From an uncultured Lachnospiraceae bacterium (lineage in GTDB: Bacteria; Bacillota; Clostridia; Lachnospirales; Lachnospiraceae): 32,287 bases of DNA. The translations under genes and the position numbers were made by a program. The notes below the pieces were generated by a model, which worked only from the letters and a program-made list of their open reading frames with translations, did not search any database and was not told the DNA's origin. The DNA is taken from assembly GCA_910584965.1 (NCBI GenBank), contig CAJUDZ010000034.1, positions 1 to 32,287 of the forward strand, given 5' to 3'. Shown one piece after another: positions 26,365 to 32,287 of the stretch. Each line of letters opens with the position of its first letter. Position 1 is the stretch's first letter.

Positions 26365-26551
26365 CCCGCCATCCGGGGCCAGCCGCCGACGGAAAAGAAG
26401 GTTCCTTGTCGGTACGCTTCCGCTCCGCCAAAAAACGCAGCGGTACTAAGTTCAAAAGATGCAAAGCACCTTTTTCACTAAGTACCGGCGTCTTTTCCAG
26501 GACCTCCGCCGGAACCTTCTTTTCCGTCGGCGGCTGGCCCCGGATGGCGGG
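26365..26551. repeat. 187-bp element with perfect 41-bp inverted repeats (MITE-like)
   Basis: Bases 26365-26405 are the exact reverse complement of 26511-26551 (41 of 41), enclosing 105 nt. The interior contains a second stem, CGGTACT (26441-26447) with AGTACCG (26481-26487), extended by ACGC/GCGT across a 2-nt bulge. Another CGGTAC copy at 26410-26415 could compete for the same partner. No transposase and no convincing target duplication are visible, and no T-run follows. It fits a non-autonomous mobile element or genome-scattered palindrome; a reading frame passing through it is not credible as a gene. Confidence 0.8.
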
Positions 26552-26594
26552 AAAACCGCATGCCGTTTAACCGTGTGCCGGAAGAGGTTGTTTA

Positions 26595-26623
26595 TTGACA
26601 ACCGGAAAGCGCAATGGTACTAT
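26595..26623 (+). promoter_or_regulatory. Promoter for the Nudix-pyrF unit
   Basis: A perfect TTGACA at 26595-26600 is followed after 17 nt by TACTAT at 26618-26623. Transcription would begin near 26630, giving a leader of about 125 nt before the Nudix gene. It lies 43 nt beyond the inverted-repeat element. Confidence 0.65.
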
Positions 26624-26680
26624 ATCAAGTGTATGTTTTACTCATTTTCAGCGGATATGTGTGGGAATACGCTGGAAGAT

Positions 26681-26695
26681 CCGGCAGGAAGCCGG
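26681..26695 (+). other. Small stem-loop in the Nudix-pyrF leader
   Basis: CCGGC at 26681-26685 pairs with GCCGG at 26691-26695 around AGGAA. The loop contains a Shine-Dalgarno-like AGGA. No long T-run follows, so it is not a clear attenuator. I did not recognise a PyrR-binding element. Confidence 0.3.
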
Positions 26696-26753
26696 CTGTT
26701 GTAAATATTATTTCTGCATCCAATGCTGTGCAGGGAAAGGGAAGGTATAAGAT

Positions 26754-27158
26754 ATGGGAAAAACTTTTATACGGGTGAAGGGAATCATTAAAAAAGATGA
26801 CAGATATCTGTTGGTCAAAAGATGGGTGGATGACCATATTCCGGAACCTTTCATATGGGAATTTATCGATACGGAAGTGAATCACGGAGAAGCCCCGGAC
26901 GAGGCGGTGCTGCGTGCGATTCAGGAGCTGCTGTCGATTGACGGTAAAATTGAGAAAATTGAGTATACATGGTCGAATATGCTGGGCGATACCCATTGTG
27001 TCGGCATTGCCTATATCTGTTCGGTTCCGGAGGAGGAAGAAAAACACATTATTTTGCCGGAAGAATACGGCGAATATGAATGGGTAAAGAGAGAAGAGTT
27101 TGAAGACTATATTGAAAACCAGTTTGTATTGCAGGATTTAAAGGATAAATCTCTTTAA
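26754..27158 (+). CDS. Nudix-fold protein with degenerate Nudix box
   Basis: The 134-residue protein opens like a Nudix hydrolase (FIRVKGIIKKDDRYLLVKR) and keeps part of the Nudix box at about 40-62 (GEAPDEAVLRAIQELLSI). In the consensus GX5EX7REUXEEXGU, Glu46, Arg54 and Glu58 remain. The Glu after Arg is Ala55, one of the paired metal-binding Glu residues is Leu59, and the Gly is Ser61. Hydrolysis may be weak or lost, leaving a nucleotide-binding or protein-binding role. GGGAAGG lies about 8 nt before the ATG. It is 48 nt upstream of pyrF and probably co-transcribed with it. The Nudix fold is fairly certain; catalytic competence is doubtful. Confidence 0.78.
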   Translation: MGKTFIRVKGIIKKDDRYLLVKRWVDDHIPEPFIWEFIDTEVNHGEAPDEAVLRAIQELLSIDGKIEKIEYTWSNMLGDTHCVGIAYICSVPEEEEKHIILPEEYGEYEWVKREEFEDYIENQFVLQDLKDKSL

Positions 27159-27206
27159 AGAAAAAAGATAATACCCCGCAGATTAAGGAAAGGGCATGGT
27201 CGTAAC

Positions 27207-28172
27207 ATGATAGATAAACTGATTCAAAACATAAAGCGGACAGGAGCGCCGATTGTAGTCGGGCTTGATCCGATGCTGAAATATATTCCGGAGCATTTGC
27301 AGAAGAAGGCTTTTGCGGAATACGGCGAAACAATGAAAGGGGCGGCGGAAGCTGTCTGGGCTTTCAACAAAGAGATTGTAGACCATATCTGCGATCTGGT
27401 TCCGGCGGTGAAGCCGCAGATTGCGATGTATGAACAGTTCGGCATTGAAGGGCTCCTCGTATATAAGCGTACGGTAGATTACTGCAGGGAAAAAGGACTG
27501 GTTGTCATCGGCGATGTAAAGCGCGGCGATATCGGTTCCACTTCCGAAGCCTATGCGGTCGGACATCTTGGAGGCGTACAGGTGGGAAGCAGTTTCTGCC
27601 GCGGTTTTGATGAAGATTTCATTACCGTCAACCCCTATCTTGGTTCCGACGGCGTTAAACCTTTTATCAAAGTATGCCAGGAAGAAAAGAAAGGCATTTT
27701 CGTGCTCGTCAAAACATCCAATCCGAGCAGCGGGGAGTTTCAGGACCGAACGGTGCGGGATGAAATGTCACCGGGTGCAGGAGGCCCGGAATCGGCCGGC
27801 AGACCGCTTTATGAAATCGTAGGGGAAAAAGTTGCCGAGTGGGGCGCGGACTGCATGGGCAGCGCATACAGCAATGTGGGCGCGGTTGTCGGAGCGACTT
27901 ATCCGGAACAGGGGAAAGTGCTGCGCAGTCTGATGCCGAAAGCCTTCATTCTCGTGCCGGGTTATGGGGCTCAGGGCGGAAAAGGCGCGGACTTGGTACA
28001 TTTCTTTAACGAAGACGGTCTGGGCGCGATTGTTAATTCGTCCAGAGGCATTATTGCGGCATACCAACAGAAAGAATATGCCGAATACGGAGCGGAGCGC
28101 TTTGCAGAGGCTTCCAGAGCGGCGGTATCGGCCATGAAGGAAGATATCGCGGAGGCGCTTGAGAAGAGATAG
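27207..28172 (+). CDS. pyrF: Orotidine 5'-phosphate decarboxylase (long, type 2 form)
   Basis: The enzyme decarboxylates OMP to UMP, the last step of de novo pyrimidine synthesis. The 321-residue length and the pattern GLDPMLKYIP near the N-terminus fit the longer bacterial type 2 PyrF. The catalytic Asp-Lys-Arg-Asp cluster is present as DVKRGDIGST (Asp103, Lys105, Arg106, Asp108). Phosphate-binding segments NPYLGSDGVKPF and PGYGAQGGKG follow. AAGGAAAGGG is about 12 nt from the ATG, slightly long. No other pyr gene is visible nearby, so it is separated from the usual pyr operon, coupled instead to the Nudix gene. Confidence 0.95.
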   Translation: MIDKLIQNIKRTGAPIVVGLDPMLKYIPEHLQKKAFAEYGETMKGAAEAVWAFNKEIVDHICDLVPAVKPQIAMYEQFGIEGLLVYKRTVDYCREKGLVVIGDVKRGDIGSTSEAYAVGHLGGVQVGSSFCRGFDEDFITVNPYLGSDGVKPFIKVCQEEKKGIFVLVKTSNPSSGEFQDRTVRDEMSPGAGGPESAGRPLYEIVGEKVAEWGADCMGSAYSNVGAVVGATYPEQGKVLRSLMPKAFILVPGYGAQGGKGADLVHFFNEDGLGAIVNSSRGIIAAYQQKEYAEYGAERFAEASRAAVSAMKEDIAEALEKR

Positions 28173-28231
28173 TTTGAGGAGAGTCTGTTGGTTAAGATAT
28201 CGTAATTTGCAGATGAATTTGAGAGCGTTTC

Positions 28232-28299
28232 AAGTTTTGTATAAACCTTCAGACTGATGTAAGATAAAACTACACAGTCTGAAGGTTTACACAAACTTT
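28232..28299. terminator. Long inverted repeat after pyrF, probable shared terminator
   Basis: AAACCTTCAGACTG (ending at 28255) pairs perfectly with CAGTCTGAAGGTTT (from 28275). The arms extend outwards with few mismatches to about 24-25 bp each, around a 19-nt loop. It sits 60 nt after pyrF and overlaps the stop codon of the broken minus-strand Nudix gene, so it may serve both directions. There is no T-run, so it could instead be the end of an old insertion. Confidence 0.45.
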
Positions 28300-28562
28300 A
28301 GGACAGTCCCAATAAGACTTCATTGTTTTCGTTCATATCACTTGTGGGAATGCCGTCTACATAGTCCATTTCAAATAACAGATACCAAGTTTTTCTGTCA
28401 CAAAGCATACCCAACATGCGTTTAACTTCTGCTGTAATACTCGTTTCTTCAAAAACTTCTCTTACAGCCGCTTCCCCTTTGCACTGCTGTATGTCTTACA
28501 AGCAGGACTTGATTTATTTTCCTTACAATACAACCTACTGAAAAACAATAATTATCATTCAT
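28298..28562 (-). pseudogene. Broken Nudix hydrolase gene
   Basis: The minus-strand ATG at 28562 begins MNDNYCFSVGCIVRKINQV, continuing LLVRHTA, a typical Nudix first strand. That frame then stops. A second frame resumes with KGEAAVREVFEETSI, an intact second half of the Nudix box, and runs through WYLLFEMDYVDGIP to a stop at 28298. The stretch that should hold the Gly-Gly part of the box is missing, so an internal deletion with a frameshift has inactivated the gene. A GAGGGA ribosome site overlaps the end of the upstream P-loop kinase gene, showing it was the last gene of that operon. Confidence 0.7.
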
Positions 28563-28565
28563 ATT

Positions 28566-29093
28566 TTATCCCTCATTTCCTGTCAATCTGATATTTAGTA
28601 TTTCTATTATTTTTTCTGCTACTTTCTCAGGCTGTAAATATGTTGAATCAATGTTGGGATAGGAATATTCATCATAAAAACGAAAAGTATTCTTTATACC
28701 ACGCTCAATCCGTTCCATATTTCTACCATCATTTATTGCCCTTCTTATATTCTCTTCCTTACCACATTTAAGAATAATAGGGCATACCTCAAATAGTATA
28801 TCATCTTCTCTCAGGCAGCCAATTACTTGTTCGAATATTTGTTTTCGTTCTCCGTGAAAACCGTATGGAAAAATAACATATTCTATATCCCGACACAGAA
28901 GATAATTTTTGAATAATGAATAAATATTTTGAGATACAGCGTATTTTGTAGCATCTGTAAAAGGGAACGGGTTAATTGCACGACACCAATCGGCATCTAC
29001 ATAAGCACATTTTGACAATTTTTGTAACAGTATTTTTGCTGTTGTAGTTTTTCCAACTCCATTAGGTCCTATAATCAAAATAAGTTTTTTCAT
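28566..29093 (-). CDS. Small P-loop kinase-like ATPase
   Basis: The 175-residue protein has Walker A GPNGVGKTT (about 9-17) directly after a hydrophobic first strand, then VDADWCRAINPFPF. This is the layout of small-molecule or nucleotide kinases of the AAA_33/shikimate-kinase-like group. Substrate unknown. It is the only gene of this minus-strand operon that is still open over its full length. The upstream HAD remnant stops 6 nt before its ATG, and the Nudix remnant begins 3 nt after its stop. GGAG lies about 12 nt before the ATG. Codon use is AT-rich compared with the core genes, in line with acquisition. Confidence 0.75.
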   Translation of the reverse strand: MKKLILIIGPNGVGKTTTAKILLQKLSKCAYVDADWCRAINPFPFTDATKYAVSQNIYSLFKNYLLCRDIEYVIFPYGFHGERKQIFEQVIGCLREDDILFEVCPIILKCGKEENIRRAINDGRNMERIERGIKNTFRFYDEYSYPNIDSTYLQPEKVAEKIIEILNIRLTGNEG

Positions 29094-29099
29094 TCTATC

Positions 29100-29454
29100 T
29101 CAAATCTCCGTTTTATTTTTCTTAAACAATTGATATTTGTAATTCAAAAACACATTTTTTAACAGGCTGTCCAATTCATGAAAATTATTCATAATATCGC
29201 CAGAATAAACCTCATCATCCCTGTTGAACAAAACTGTACTGATTCCTGCTTCTTGAGCCGCATTTAGGTTTTGCACGCTGTTATCAACAAAGACATTCTT
29301 CACGGAATGCTCTTGTAAGTCTGCCATGCTCCTTTTTGTCAAAATGCTCGAATGTGTATGGAATAAAATATCCTTTACTTTCCTTTATGATTACGCCATA
29401 CATGTCAAGCAGGAGTATTCGCTTTTTTCCGGTCTTTTTCCCATAAGAAATCAT
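29100..29454 (-). pseudogene. HAD-superfamily hydrolase remnant with internal deletion
   Basis: One frame encodes a HAD start, KKRILLLDMYGVIIKESKG, with the nucleophile Asp in DMYG, continuing to about TFEHFDKKEHGRLT. A different frame then encodes the HAD end, VKNVFVDNSVQNLNAAQEAG, with the acidic motif IV, and stops at 29100. A normal HAD protein of this type has roughly 200 residues; the central cap and motif II-III region is missing and the frame is shifted. The start cannot be fixed because the upstream methyltransferase frame runs directly into it. Confidence 0.65.
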
Positions 29455-29861
29455 ATTTCCTTTCACAAATGTGTATCCGGCAGTCGGATTATCTGCAAAG
29501 AGATCCGCAATTTCAATATTTCGACTGCAATAATCTTCAGCTTCTTTGCGGGATAAACCATGGGCTAATAAATGGAGAATCAGCCTTTCCTTTTGCTCAT
29601 CACGAATGCAGGAGGTCCAATCGTTATATGCGATAAAATCATTTTTGTTTCTTCATAATCTGCATATTGCGTAGTAATAAACTCTACCTTATCGTTCATT
29701 CTTACATCAACATCGACAAGTCCCAGCTTTTGCATCATATGTGCAGTTCTGATGGCAGCCGCATAATCACGCCCCTGCATTGCGAGTCCAGTCTGCCAGT
29801 TCCTGCTGTGTTACTTTAGCTTTTTACGCAAGTCGGCAATACGCAGTAATATTTTATTCAT
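29434..29861 (-). pseudogene. HTH regulator fused to SAM methyltransferase, decayed
   Basis: The minus-strand ATG at 29861, with AGGAG upstream, starts MNKILLRIADLRK. One base of frameshift later it continues KAKVTQQELAD, an XRE-type HTH beginning. The rest of the HTH and the methyltransferase core are absent. A further frame gives RTAHMMQKLGLVDVDVRMND, then YADYEETK. In an A-run near 29645 the frame shifts again into NDFIAYNDW, followed by LILHLLAHGLSRKEAEDYC and PTAGYTFVKGNMISYGKK. These pieces resemble the C-terminal part of class I SAM-dependent methyltransferases. At least two frameshifts and one deletion make it inactive. Family call is moderate. Confidence 0.55.
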
Positions 29862-29916
29862 TTCTATAAATCTCCTAAATTACGAGATGTCTTATAGTCT
29901 TTCTCTTGTTTTTATA

Positions 29917-29945
29917 ATTATATCAAAAACCAGGGATTTTGTATT
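29917..29945 (-). promoter_or_regulatory. Extended -10 promoter of the minus-strand operon
   Basis: Read on the minus strand, TGATATAAT (29925-29917) is an extended -10 element, with a weak -35 (AATACA, 29945-29940) at 17 nt. It lies about 55 nt upstream of the decayed HTH-methyltransferase start and could still transcribe the intact P-loop kinase gene. Confidence 0.5.
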
Positions 29946-30040
29946 CACTTAAAATGGCGAATATTTTCGCTTGTAGGTTGAAATATTCAATTCTATTACA
30001 ATTGATTTGATTACAGAATACCAAAAAGATTCAGAAAATG

Positions 30041-30071
30041 TTGACTATTTTTAATAATATGATATTATAAT
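30041..30071 (+). promoter_or_regulatory. Strong promoter of the candidate small RNA
   Basis: TTGACT at 30041-30046 is followed by TATTAT at 30063-30068 (16 nt spacing) overlapping a perfect TATAAT at 30066-30071 (19 nt). Either would start transcription within a few bases of the structured RNA at 30076. Confidence 0.6.
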
Positions 30072-30075
30072 ATTA

Positions 30076-30172
30076 GTGGTGAGTCCTACCGCAAAGTGGA
30101 CTGCTAAAAGCGTTAGCAACTCTAATGGAGTTACTACAAAAATGGCTATGCAGAAGCGCATAGCCATTTTTC
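30076..30172 (+). ncRNA. Candidate cloverleaf small RNA with intrinsic terminator
   Basis: Immediately after the promoter, GTGGTGA (30076-30082) pairs with TTACTAC (30131-30137) as a 7-bp closing stem with two G-U pairs. Inside are three hairpins without unpaired linkers: GTCC/GGAC (30083-30086 with 30098-30101), TGCTA/TAGCA (30102-30106 with 30114-30118, 7-nt loop) and CTC/GAG (30120-30122 with 30128-30130). A 14-bp terminator stem (30138-30151 with 30158-30171, 6-nt loop) ends in five T residues. The four-way shape resembles a tRNA, but there is no T-loop sequence and the T-arm equivalent is too short, so it is not a tRNA. I recognise no known family. It could be an independent small RNA or a riboswitch-like leader for the gene at 30462. 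Confidence 0.5.
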
Positions 30173-30461
30173 ACTTTATAGGAAATTGCAACAGCGTAGA
30201 TCATAATGTGCCGTTGCCTGACGATGCTATTTTCACGTGGAGATATATGCAGACGGATTTTAAATTATACAAGGTGGATATGAAATGTTCCCCGTACTGC
30301 ATCTGATTTTTAAGCTGTTCTTTCCTTACTTTTTTCAGTATAGCGGTATCCAATTTGGGAATCAATACTATCTGGATGAATCGGAATAAAAAAGAAATTC
30401 CCAAGTGAAGACAAAACGGCTTTTATCCAATGGATATAACGTAAAGATAGGAGGCTCTTGA
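30173..30461. other. Intergenic stretch without a supported gene
   Basis: Between the RNA terminator and the carbamoyltransferase-like gene there are only short frames with no recognised motif and no ribosome site. A plus-strand tail that ends at 30306 and a minus-strand frame at 30201-30404 could be remnants of lost genes, but nothing identifies them. Near the end, TATAAC (30435-30440) may be a -10 but has no good -35. AGGAGG at 30449-30454 serves the next gene. Confidence 0.4.
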
Positions 30462-31319
30462 TTGAGTAATTTAATTGATTTACTGTGTTTAAAAAAAGAC
30501 AACATTTTTGAAATTTTCCATATAGCAGATAAAATTCAAAAGGGGGAATTTAAAAATTTCCTAAATGGGAAAAGCATGGTTTTATTCTTCCCCAGTACAA
30601 GTCTAAGAACCCGTGTAACATTTGAAAAGGGAATATATCTGCTTGGCGGACAGTCAATACTATTTCCGACAGAAACCTTGGGTAAAAAAGAAAAACTGGA
30701 AGATGTTTGTGGATATCTGAATAATTGGGCAGATGGAATCATTGTCAGACATAGAAATATAGATGTGGTTAAGAAACTTGCGCAATATTCAAAAATTCCT
30801 GTCATTAATGCAATGACAGATTGGAATCATCCCTGTGAGATTATTTCAGATATGTATTCATTATCTAAAATCAGAGTAGATTTTACAAAAGACAAATTCC
30901 TTTTTTGTGGTAAATCCGGTAATATTGGTCTTTCATGGAAGGAGGCGGCGAATGTTTTGGGATTTGAATTGTCACAATGCTGTCCAAAAGGATACGAAAT
31001 GGAAGGAGTGCAGGTATTTAGGGATATCAAAGAAGCTGTTAAAGGCAAAGATATTATATGTACAGACTCATTACCGGCAGATATACTCGGAGATTTTGAA
31101 CATTATCAGATTACGAAAGAAATTATGGATATGGCAAATGAAAATGCCGTTTTAAACCCTTGTCCGCCATTTTATCGTGGCGAGGAAGTATCCGAAGATG
31201 TAATTGATTCTGATTACTTTGTTGGCTATGAGTTTAAGAGAAATTTGTTAGAGGTACAACAGGCTATTGTGATCTATTGCTTAATGCACGAAGGAGGGAC
31301 TGTCACATGGGGAAACTAA
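30462..31319 (+). CDS. Divergent aspartate/ornithine carbamoyltransferase-family protein
   Basis: The 285-residue protein keeps the carbamoyl-phosphate signature STSLRTR (45-51), the Arg-His pair (96-97, IVRHRN) and an HPCE at 123-126. Ornithine carbamoyltransferases have HPCQ there. Other OTC motifs are changed: the DxxNN motif reads GKSGNIGLS, the ornithine loop (normally SMG) is replaced by DSLPADILGD, and HCLP is LNPCPPF. It therefore probably transfers a carbamoyl group to a different acceptor, or has another role. It is about 25-30 residues shorter than a usual OTC. TTG 30462 is the start, with a perfect AGGAGG 7 nt upstream. No arginine gene is near. It overlaps the KilA-N gene by 13 nt, so the two are translated together. 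Confidence 0.78.
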   Translation: MSNLIDLLCLKKDNIFEIFHIADKIQKGEFKNFLNGKSMVLFFPSTSLRTRVTFEKGIYLLGGQSILFPTETLGKKEKLEDVCGYLNNWADGIIVRHRNIDVVKKLAQYSKIPVINAMTDWNHPCEIISDMYSLSKIRVDFTKDKFLFCGKSGNIGLSWKEAANVLGFELSQCCPKGYEMEGVQVFRDIKEAVKGKDIICTDSLPADILGDFEHYQITKEIMDMANENAVLNPCPPFYRGEEVSEDVIDSDYFVGYEFKRNLLEVQQAIVIYCLMHEGGTVTWGN

Positions 31320-32107
31320 ATGTTGATGGAACGGAAATACAGGTTTTACAAATTGAAGAGGATGATTACATCTCATTAACCGATATGGTAAGGAAAATTG
31401 ACAACGGACCTGCCCTGATAGAAAAATGGCTGCGCAACAAGAATACAATAGAATTTCTTGGCATATGGGAAGAAATGTATAATGCAGACTTCAATGCTGC
31501 CGCCTATGAAGAAATCATGCTGGAGGCAGGATTAAACCGTTTTATTATGTCGGTTAAGCAATGGGTATCCCGCACAAATTCAAAGGGGATTGTGGCAAAA
31601 GCAGGACGGTATGGCGGTACATACGCATATAAAGATATTGCGTTTGAGTTTGCAAGCTGGGTGTCTCCGCAATTCAAATTATACCTTATCAAGGAATTTG
31701 AGCGGTTAAAGAAAGAAGAACAGGCTTTACTTGGATGGAGCGCAAAGAGGGAATTGGCAAAAATAAATTACCGGATACATACAGATGCAATCAAAGTCAA
31801 TCTCATTCCGCCGGAACTCACACCACAGCAGACTTCCGTCATATATGCATCAGAGGCTGATGTGCTGAATATGGCATTATTTGGCATGACAGCGAAGCAA
31901 TGGCGGGATAAGAATCCTGATAAAAAGGGCAATATCAGGGATTATGCGAGCATAAATGAATTGATATGCCTGTCAAATATGGAAAACATTAACGCGGTGT
32001 TGATCGAAGATGGGCTGAACCAGAAAGAACGCTTAATAAAACTTAACAAGATTGCCATACATCAGATGTCTATTTTGGAAGAACAGACTACAAAGATTTT
32101 GAAGTGA
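31307..32107 (+). CDS. KilA-N domain protein
   Basis: The 266-residue protein has an N-terminal KilA-N domain (about 1-130). It begins with a beta hairpin (KLNVDGTEIQVLQIEEDDYI) and SLTDMVRKID, and contains the family hallmark GGTYAYKDIAFEFASW followed by VSPQFKLYLIKEFERL. KilA-N is a DNA-binding domain common in phages and mobile elements. The C-terminal part (about 140-266) is helical and contains MALFGMTAKQWRDKNPDKKG, a segment I associate with the C-terminal region of these proteins. ATG 31307 has AGGAGG 10 nt upstream, inside the end of the preceding gene. It may regulate the carbamoyltransferase-like gene or act in phage or plasmid biology; that is inference. Confidence 0.85.
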   Translation: MGKLNVDGTEIQVLQIEEDDYISLTDMVRKIDNGPALIEKWLRNKNTIEFLGIWEEMYNADFNAAAYEEIMLEAGLNRFIMSVKQWVSRTNSKGIVAKAGRYGGTYAYKDIAFEFASWVSPQFKLYLIKEFERLKKEEQALLGWSAKRELAKINYRIHTDAIKVNLIPPELTPQQTSVIYASEADVLNMALFGMTAKQWRDKNPDKKGNIRDYASINELICLSNMENINAVLIEDGLNQKERLIKLNKIAIHQMSILEEQTTKILK

Positions 32108-32137
32108 TTTAATTCCCCCGAATTCGGGGGAATTAAA
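32108..32137. terminator. Perfect 30-bp palindrome after the KilA-N gene
   Basis: Directly after the TGA stop, 13 bp (32108-32120) pair perfectly with 32125-32137 around AATT. The core is CCCCCG/CGGGGG flanked by AT-rich arms, the form of a bidirectional intrinsic terminator. It separates the KilA-N gene from the converging minus-strand remnant, which stops 2 nt away. Confidence 0.65.
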
Positions 32138-32138
32138 A

Positions 32139-32287
32139 TTACCACAGTTCAAGACTGTCCTCCGCATCCACCCACATCTGCATATTTCCTTCAAGATACA
32201 GTCTTGCATACTCAAGCGGTTCATCTATTGCCAAAGCATTTCAATCAGTTTACCAATTCCCGTATATTTTGTGTTATAATGTTTTAT
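32139..32287 (-). pseudogene. Frameshifted C-terminal end of a minus-strand gene, cut by the window edge
   Basis: On the minus strand one frame enters from outside the window and ends YTGIGKLIEMLWQ then a stop. In the adjacent frame the text continues LAIDEPLEYARLYLEGNMQM and ends AEDSLELW at 32139. Restoring one T in the CTTTGG run near 32238 would join the two smoothly. I do not recognise the family. The break could also be a sequencing error; the rest of the gene is outside the window. Confidence 0.4.

Noticed and set aside
26459..26704. Open frame of 81 codons through the inverted-repeat element
   Set aside because: It lies largely inside the repeat arm, has no ribosome site, and overlaps the promoter of the Nudix-pyrF unit.
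30076..30110. Possible hammerhead-like motif (GGTGAGTCC ... GGAC)
   Set aside because: The CTGATGA and GAAA core elements are missing.
30076..30137. Cloverleaf considered as a tRNA gene
   Set aside because: The T-arm equivalent has a 3-4 bp stem and a 5-nt loop without the TTC sequence, there are no linker bases at positions 8 and 9, and it is followed directly by a terminator.
30076..30306. GTG-started 76-codon frame over the small RNA
   Set aside because: It crosses the terminator hairpin, has no ribosome site, and its start coincides with the RNA closing stem.
30201..30404. Minus-strand frame of 67 codons
   Set aside because: There is no ribosome site and no recognised motif; kept only as part of the unexplained intergenic stretch.
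1..32287. CRISPR array, rRNA, or complete insertion sequence
   Set aside because: No regularly spaced repeats, ribosomal RNA segments or transposase frames were seen on either strand.

Overview
The window looks like a chromosomal segment of an anaerobic, low-to-mid GC Firmicute of the Clostridia, most likely Lachnospiraceae. The reasons are strong AGGAGG-type ribosome binding sites, sigma-A style TTGACA/TATAAT promoters, many hybrid histidine kinases with a MSHDIRTPMNAI-type H-box, the long form of PyrF, and short lipoprotein signal peptides. The genus assignment is inference from style, not from a marker gene.

Bases 1-7213 hold a soluble triple-PAS hybrid histidine kinase with its own promoter, then a 1404-residue Lhr-type superfamily 2 helicase that is visibly more GC-rich than its neighbours. 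Bases 7264-20822 form one long co-directional signalling cluster. In order it contains a receiver-HD-GYP phosphodiesterase with all catalytic residues, a PAS histidine kinase, a second receiver-HD-GYP protein whose catalytic site has decayed, cheR, cheB, a cheY-like receiver, cheA, cheW, a chemoreceptor (MCP), a free-standing Hpt protein, and a membrane hybrid kinase with two receiver domains and no Hpt of its own. No flagellar or pilus gene is present. The set reads as a complete adaptation-capable chemosensory array wired to a cyclic-di-GMP output and a side phosphorelay.

Bases 20819-26344 carry cell-envelope genes: two related lipoproteins in tandem, a membrane-anchored lipase-like alpha/beta hydrolase, a YdcF/SanA-type (DUF218) membrane protein, and a TPR lipoprotein. 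The first overlaps the stop codon of the hybrid kinase, so envelope and sensory genes are probably co-transcribed. A 187-bp element with perfect 41-bp inverted repeats follows. After it, a promoter precedes a degenerate Nudix protein and pyrF.

From about 28.2 kb the character changes to AT-rich accessory DNA. A minus-strand operon there (HTH-methyltransferase, HAD hydrolase, P-loop kinase, Nudix) is mostly broken by internal deletions and frameshifts; only the kinase is intact. Upstream of it, on the plus strand, is a strong promoter, a roughly 97-nt candidate small RNA that folds as a four-way cloverleaf plus an intrinsic terminator, an unusual carbamoyltransferase-like gene, and an overlapping KilA-N gene ending in a perfect 30-bp palindrome. 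The right edge holds the frameshifted C-terminal end of a minus-strand gene.
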